This document shows, piece after piece, positions 39,552-40,979 of a stretch of DNA of 40,979 nucleotides. The notes under the pieces are model-generated. The model was not told the DNA's origin. It searched no databases and saw only the letters and a program-made list of their open reading frames with translations. The position numbers were made by a program, and so were the translations under genes. Numbering within the stretch: position 1 is the first letter of the stretch; each line of letters starts with the position of its first letter. This DNA is from CAYWOS01 sp964459985 (GTDB lineage: Bacteria; Bacillota; Clostridia; Christensenellales; Aristaeellaceae): NCBI GenBank assembly GCA_964459985.1, contig CAYWOS010000017.1:1-40979 (forward strand), read 5' to 3'.

Positions 39552-40979
39552 ATGAAACGATGGATTTCCCTGATGACGACGCTGGCTCTTCTCGCCGTTT
39601 GCTCGGCGTCGTGCGCGTATGCCGACGGCGGGACGGCGCTCTGTACCGACGTCGCGTTTTCCAAGGCCGATCTCAACGCCGCGTGGGACGAAAACGCCGC
39701 GACGCGCGTTGCGCTGACCGGCGACGGCGCCGTCGTTACGGGCGAGGGCGCAGCGTTCACGGACGGCGTACTGACCGTTTCGCTGCCCGGCGACTATGTG
39801 CTGTCGGGCGCGCTTTCGGGAAGCGTCGTCGTCGATATCGACAAAGAAGAGAAAGCGCGGCTGATTCTCAACGGCGTCGAGATTGATTCGCAAAACGCGC
39901 CGGCCATCCATATCAAAAGCGCCGACAAGGTTACGCTGACGCTGGCCGACGGGACGGTCAACACGCTGACCGACACCGCTGCTTACGCGCTCGCGCAGGG
40001 CGAGGACGAGCCCAACGCCTGCCTGTTCTCCAAGGAGGATCTCTCGATCAACGGCGGCGGCGCGCTCGTGATTGCCGGGAACTACCGTCACGGCGTCAAC
40101 TGCAAGGACGATCTGCGCATCGCGGGCGGCGAGATCACCGTCAGCGCCGTCGAAGACGGCGTGCGCGGGCGCGACAGCGTCGCCGTCGCGGGCGGCGCGC
40201 TCTCCGTCGCATGCGGCGGTGACGGCATCCGCTCAAGCAACGACGAGGAAGACGGAAAGGGACTGATCGCGCTGTCGGGAGGCGGGATCACCGTCGTCTC
40301 GGGCAGCGATGGCCTGCACGCGGCGCAGCGCCTGCAAATCACGGGCGGCAGCCTGACGGTCACATGCGGCGAGGGCGCGGGCGACGCTTCCTCGGACGGT
40401 TACACGTCATCGCGCGGCGGCTGGGATTCGTGGGGAAACTGGGACATGAGCGGCGGCGACGACGGCGTCAGCATGAAAGGGCTTAAATCGGACGGCGATC
40501 TGATCGTCGTCGGCGGCGATATCGCCGTCGATTCGGAGGACGATTCGCTCCACGCGGCGGGCAATATCACCGTCGCGGACGGCGATATGATTCTCAAAAG
40601 CGGCGACGACGGCATGCACAGCGACGCGACGGTGATCGTCACGGGCGGAAAAATCGATGTGCAAACGAGTTACGAGGGCGTCGAGGGCGCGTGCATCACG
40701 ATTTCGGGCGGCGTGCTTTCCGTCGTCGCCTCGGACGACGGCCTCAACGCGGCGGGCGATATGCCCGAAAACGCGACGGAAGCGGCGGGCGATATGCCCG
40801 AAGACGCGACGGAAGCGGCGGACGTCGCCACCGCCGCGACGCTCGCGCCCGTCCCGCCGGACGGCGGAGTCCTCCCGGACGGCGAAACGCCGCCCGAACT
40901 TCCGACGGGCGCGGCGCCAAGGCAGGACGGCGAGACGCCGCCCGAGCTGCCGGCGGACGAGACGCCAAGGCAAGACGGT
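39552..40979 (+). CDS. Secreted carbohydrate-binding DUF4353 beta-helix protein (3' partial)
   Basis: The frame is open to the window end, with at least 476 residues. A signal peptide is likely cut after AYA. The body has beta-helix-type repeats (SINGGGALVIAGNYRHGVNCKDDLRI, then ITGGSLTVTC, IAVDSEDDSLHAAGNITV, SGDDGMHSDATVIVTGGKI) typical of DUF4353, the family of the C. thermocellum polygalacturonate-binding protein Cthe_2159. Acidic GDDG/SDDG turns could bind calcium. From about residue 401 the sequence turns into low-complexity 11- and 16-residue Pro/Glu-rich repeats, a probable wall-spanning linker. AAGGAGG lies 8 nt before the ATG at 39552. Confidence 0.85.
   Translation, partial: MKRWISLMTTLALLAVCSASCAYADGGTALCTDVAFSKADLNAAWDENAATRVALTGDGAVVTGEGAAFTDGVLTVSLPGDYVLSGALSGSVVVDIDKEEKARLILNGVEIDSQNAPAIHIKSADKVTLTLADGTVNTLTDTAAYALAQGEDEPNACLFSKEDLSINGGGALVIAGNYRHGVNCKDDLRIAGGEITVSAVEDGVRGRDSVAVAGGALSVACGGDGIRSSNDEEDGKGLIALSGGGITVVSGSDGLHAAQRLQITGGSLTVTCGEGAGDASSDGYTSSRGGWDSWGNWDMSGGDDGVSMKGLKSDGDLIVVGGDIAVDSEDDSLHAAGNITVADGDMILKSGDDGMHSDATVIVTGGKIDVQTSYEGVEGACITISGGVLSVVASDDGLNAAGDMPENATEAAGDMPEDATEAADVATAATLAPVPPDGGVLPDGETPPELPTGAAPRQDGETPPELPADETPRQDG
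40751..40979 (+). repeat. Coding tandem repeats (33-bp and 48-bp units)
   Basis: A 33-bp unit (encoding GDMPENATEAA-like peptides) occurs twice in tandem at 40751-40816 with one base difference and a degenerate third start. A 48-bp unit (DGETPPELP...PRQ) begins at 40878, 40926 and 40974. The second array continues beyond the window. Confidence 0.85.

Noticed and set aside
39547..39555. ATG just before the DUF4353 start
   Set aside because: It opens a two-codon frame (ATG GCA TGA); the ATG at 39552 leads into a signal peptide with proper ribosome-binding-site spacing.
40751..40979. CRISPR-like repeat array
   Set aside because: Repeats are contiguous, in frame and coding, with no spacers and no cas genes.

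Overview
The window looks like a chromosomal segment of a G+C-rich, spore-forming, Gram-positive anaerobe of class Clostridia. The evidence is a complete GerA-type germinant receptor operon, a DnaD/DnaI-type helicase-loading pair, a SigB/F/G-type sigma factor, a BlaI/M56 regulatory pair, long-form HPF, and near-consensus SigA-type promoters. A lineage near Christensenellales would fit, but that is a guess from gene content and composition. I see no tRNA, rRNA, transposase, phage or CRISPR locus. The window cuts through its first and last genes.

Left part (1-9.6 kb): a truncated regulator-like protein joining a LacI-type ligand domain to an ABC-type solute-binding domain; a stand-alone PurO-type IMP cyclohydrolase; the gerAA-gerAB-gerAC operon; a convergent M20 peptidase; and a small conserved protein directly before ATP-dependent pfkA.

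9.6-16 kb: a leftward nucleotide-salvage operon (yfbR, dut, deoD, DUF523). Divergent from it, a TPP riboswitch with its own terminator controls the thiamine transporter gene thiT. thiT runs tail-to-tail into a leftward TVP38-dnaD-dnaI operon. The TVP38 promoter and the rightward dnaE promoter share one -35 element.

16-26.7 kb: dnaE is translationally coupled through ATGA overlaps to a degenerate RsbW-like protein, a SigB/F/G-type sigma factor and a Spo0B-like membrane histidine kinase. This is the most unusual arrangement in the window. It is followed by DUF1846, a TIGR01906 membrane protein, tsaD, an intergenic element with a perfect 13-bp-arm palindrome, two GNAT acetyltransferases and a solitary pduL.

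26.7-41 kb: mostly envelope and secretion functions. There is a secreted class-3-like lipase, an ArsR-regulated Zn/Cd P-type ATPase and two related secreted SH3 proteins. A BlaI/M56 switch follows, whose receptor carries PepSY-like rather than penicillin-binding extracellular domains. Then come a HAD phosphatase, a secreted CotH-like protein, hpf, and a secreted DUF4353 beta-helix protein that runs off the end inside a tandem-repeat region.
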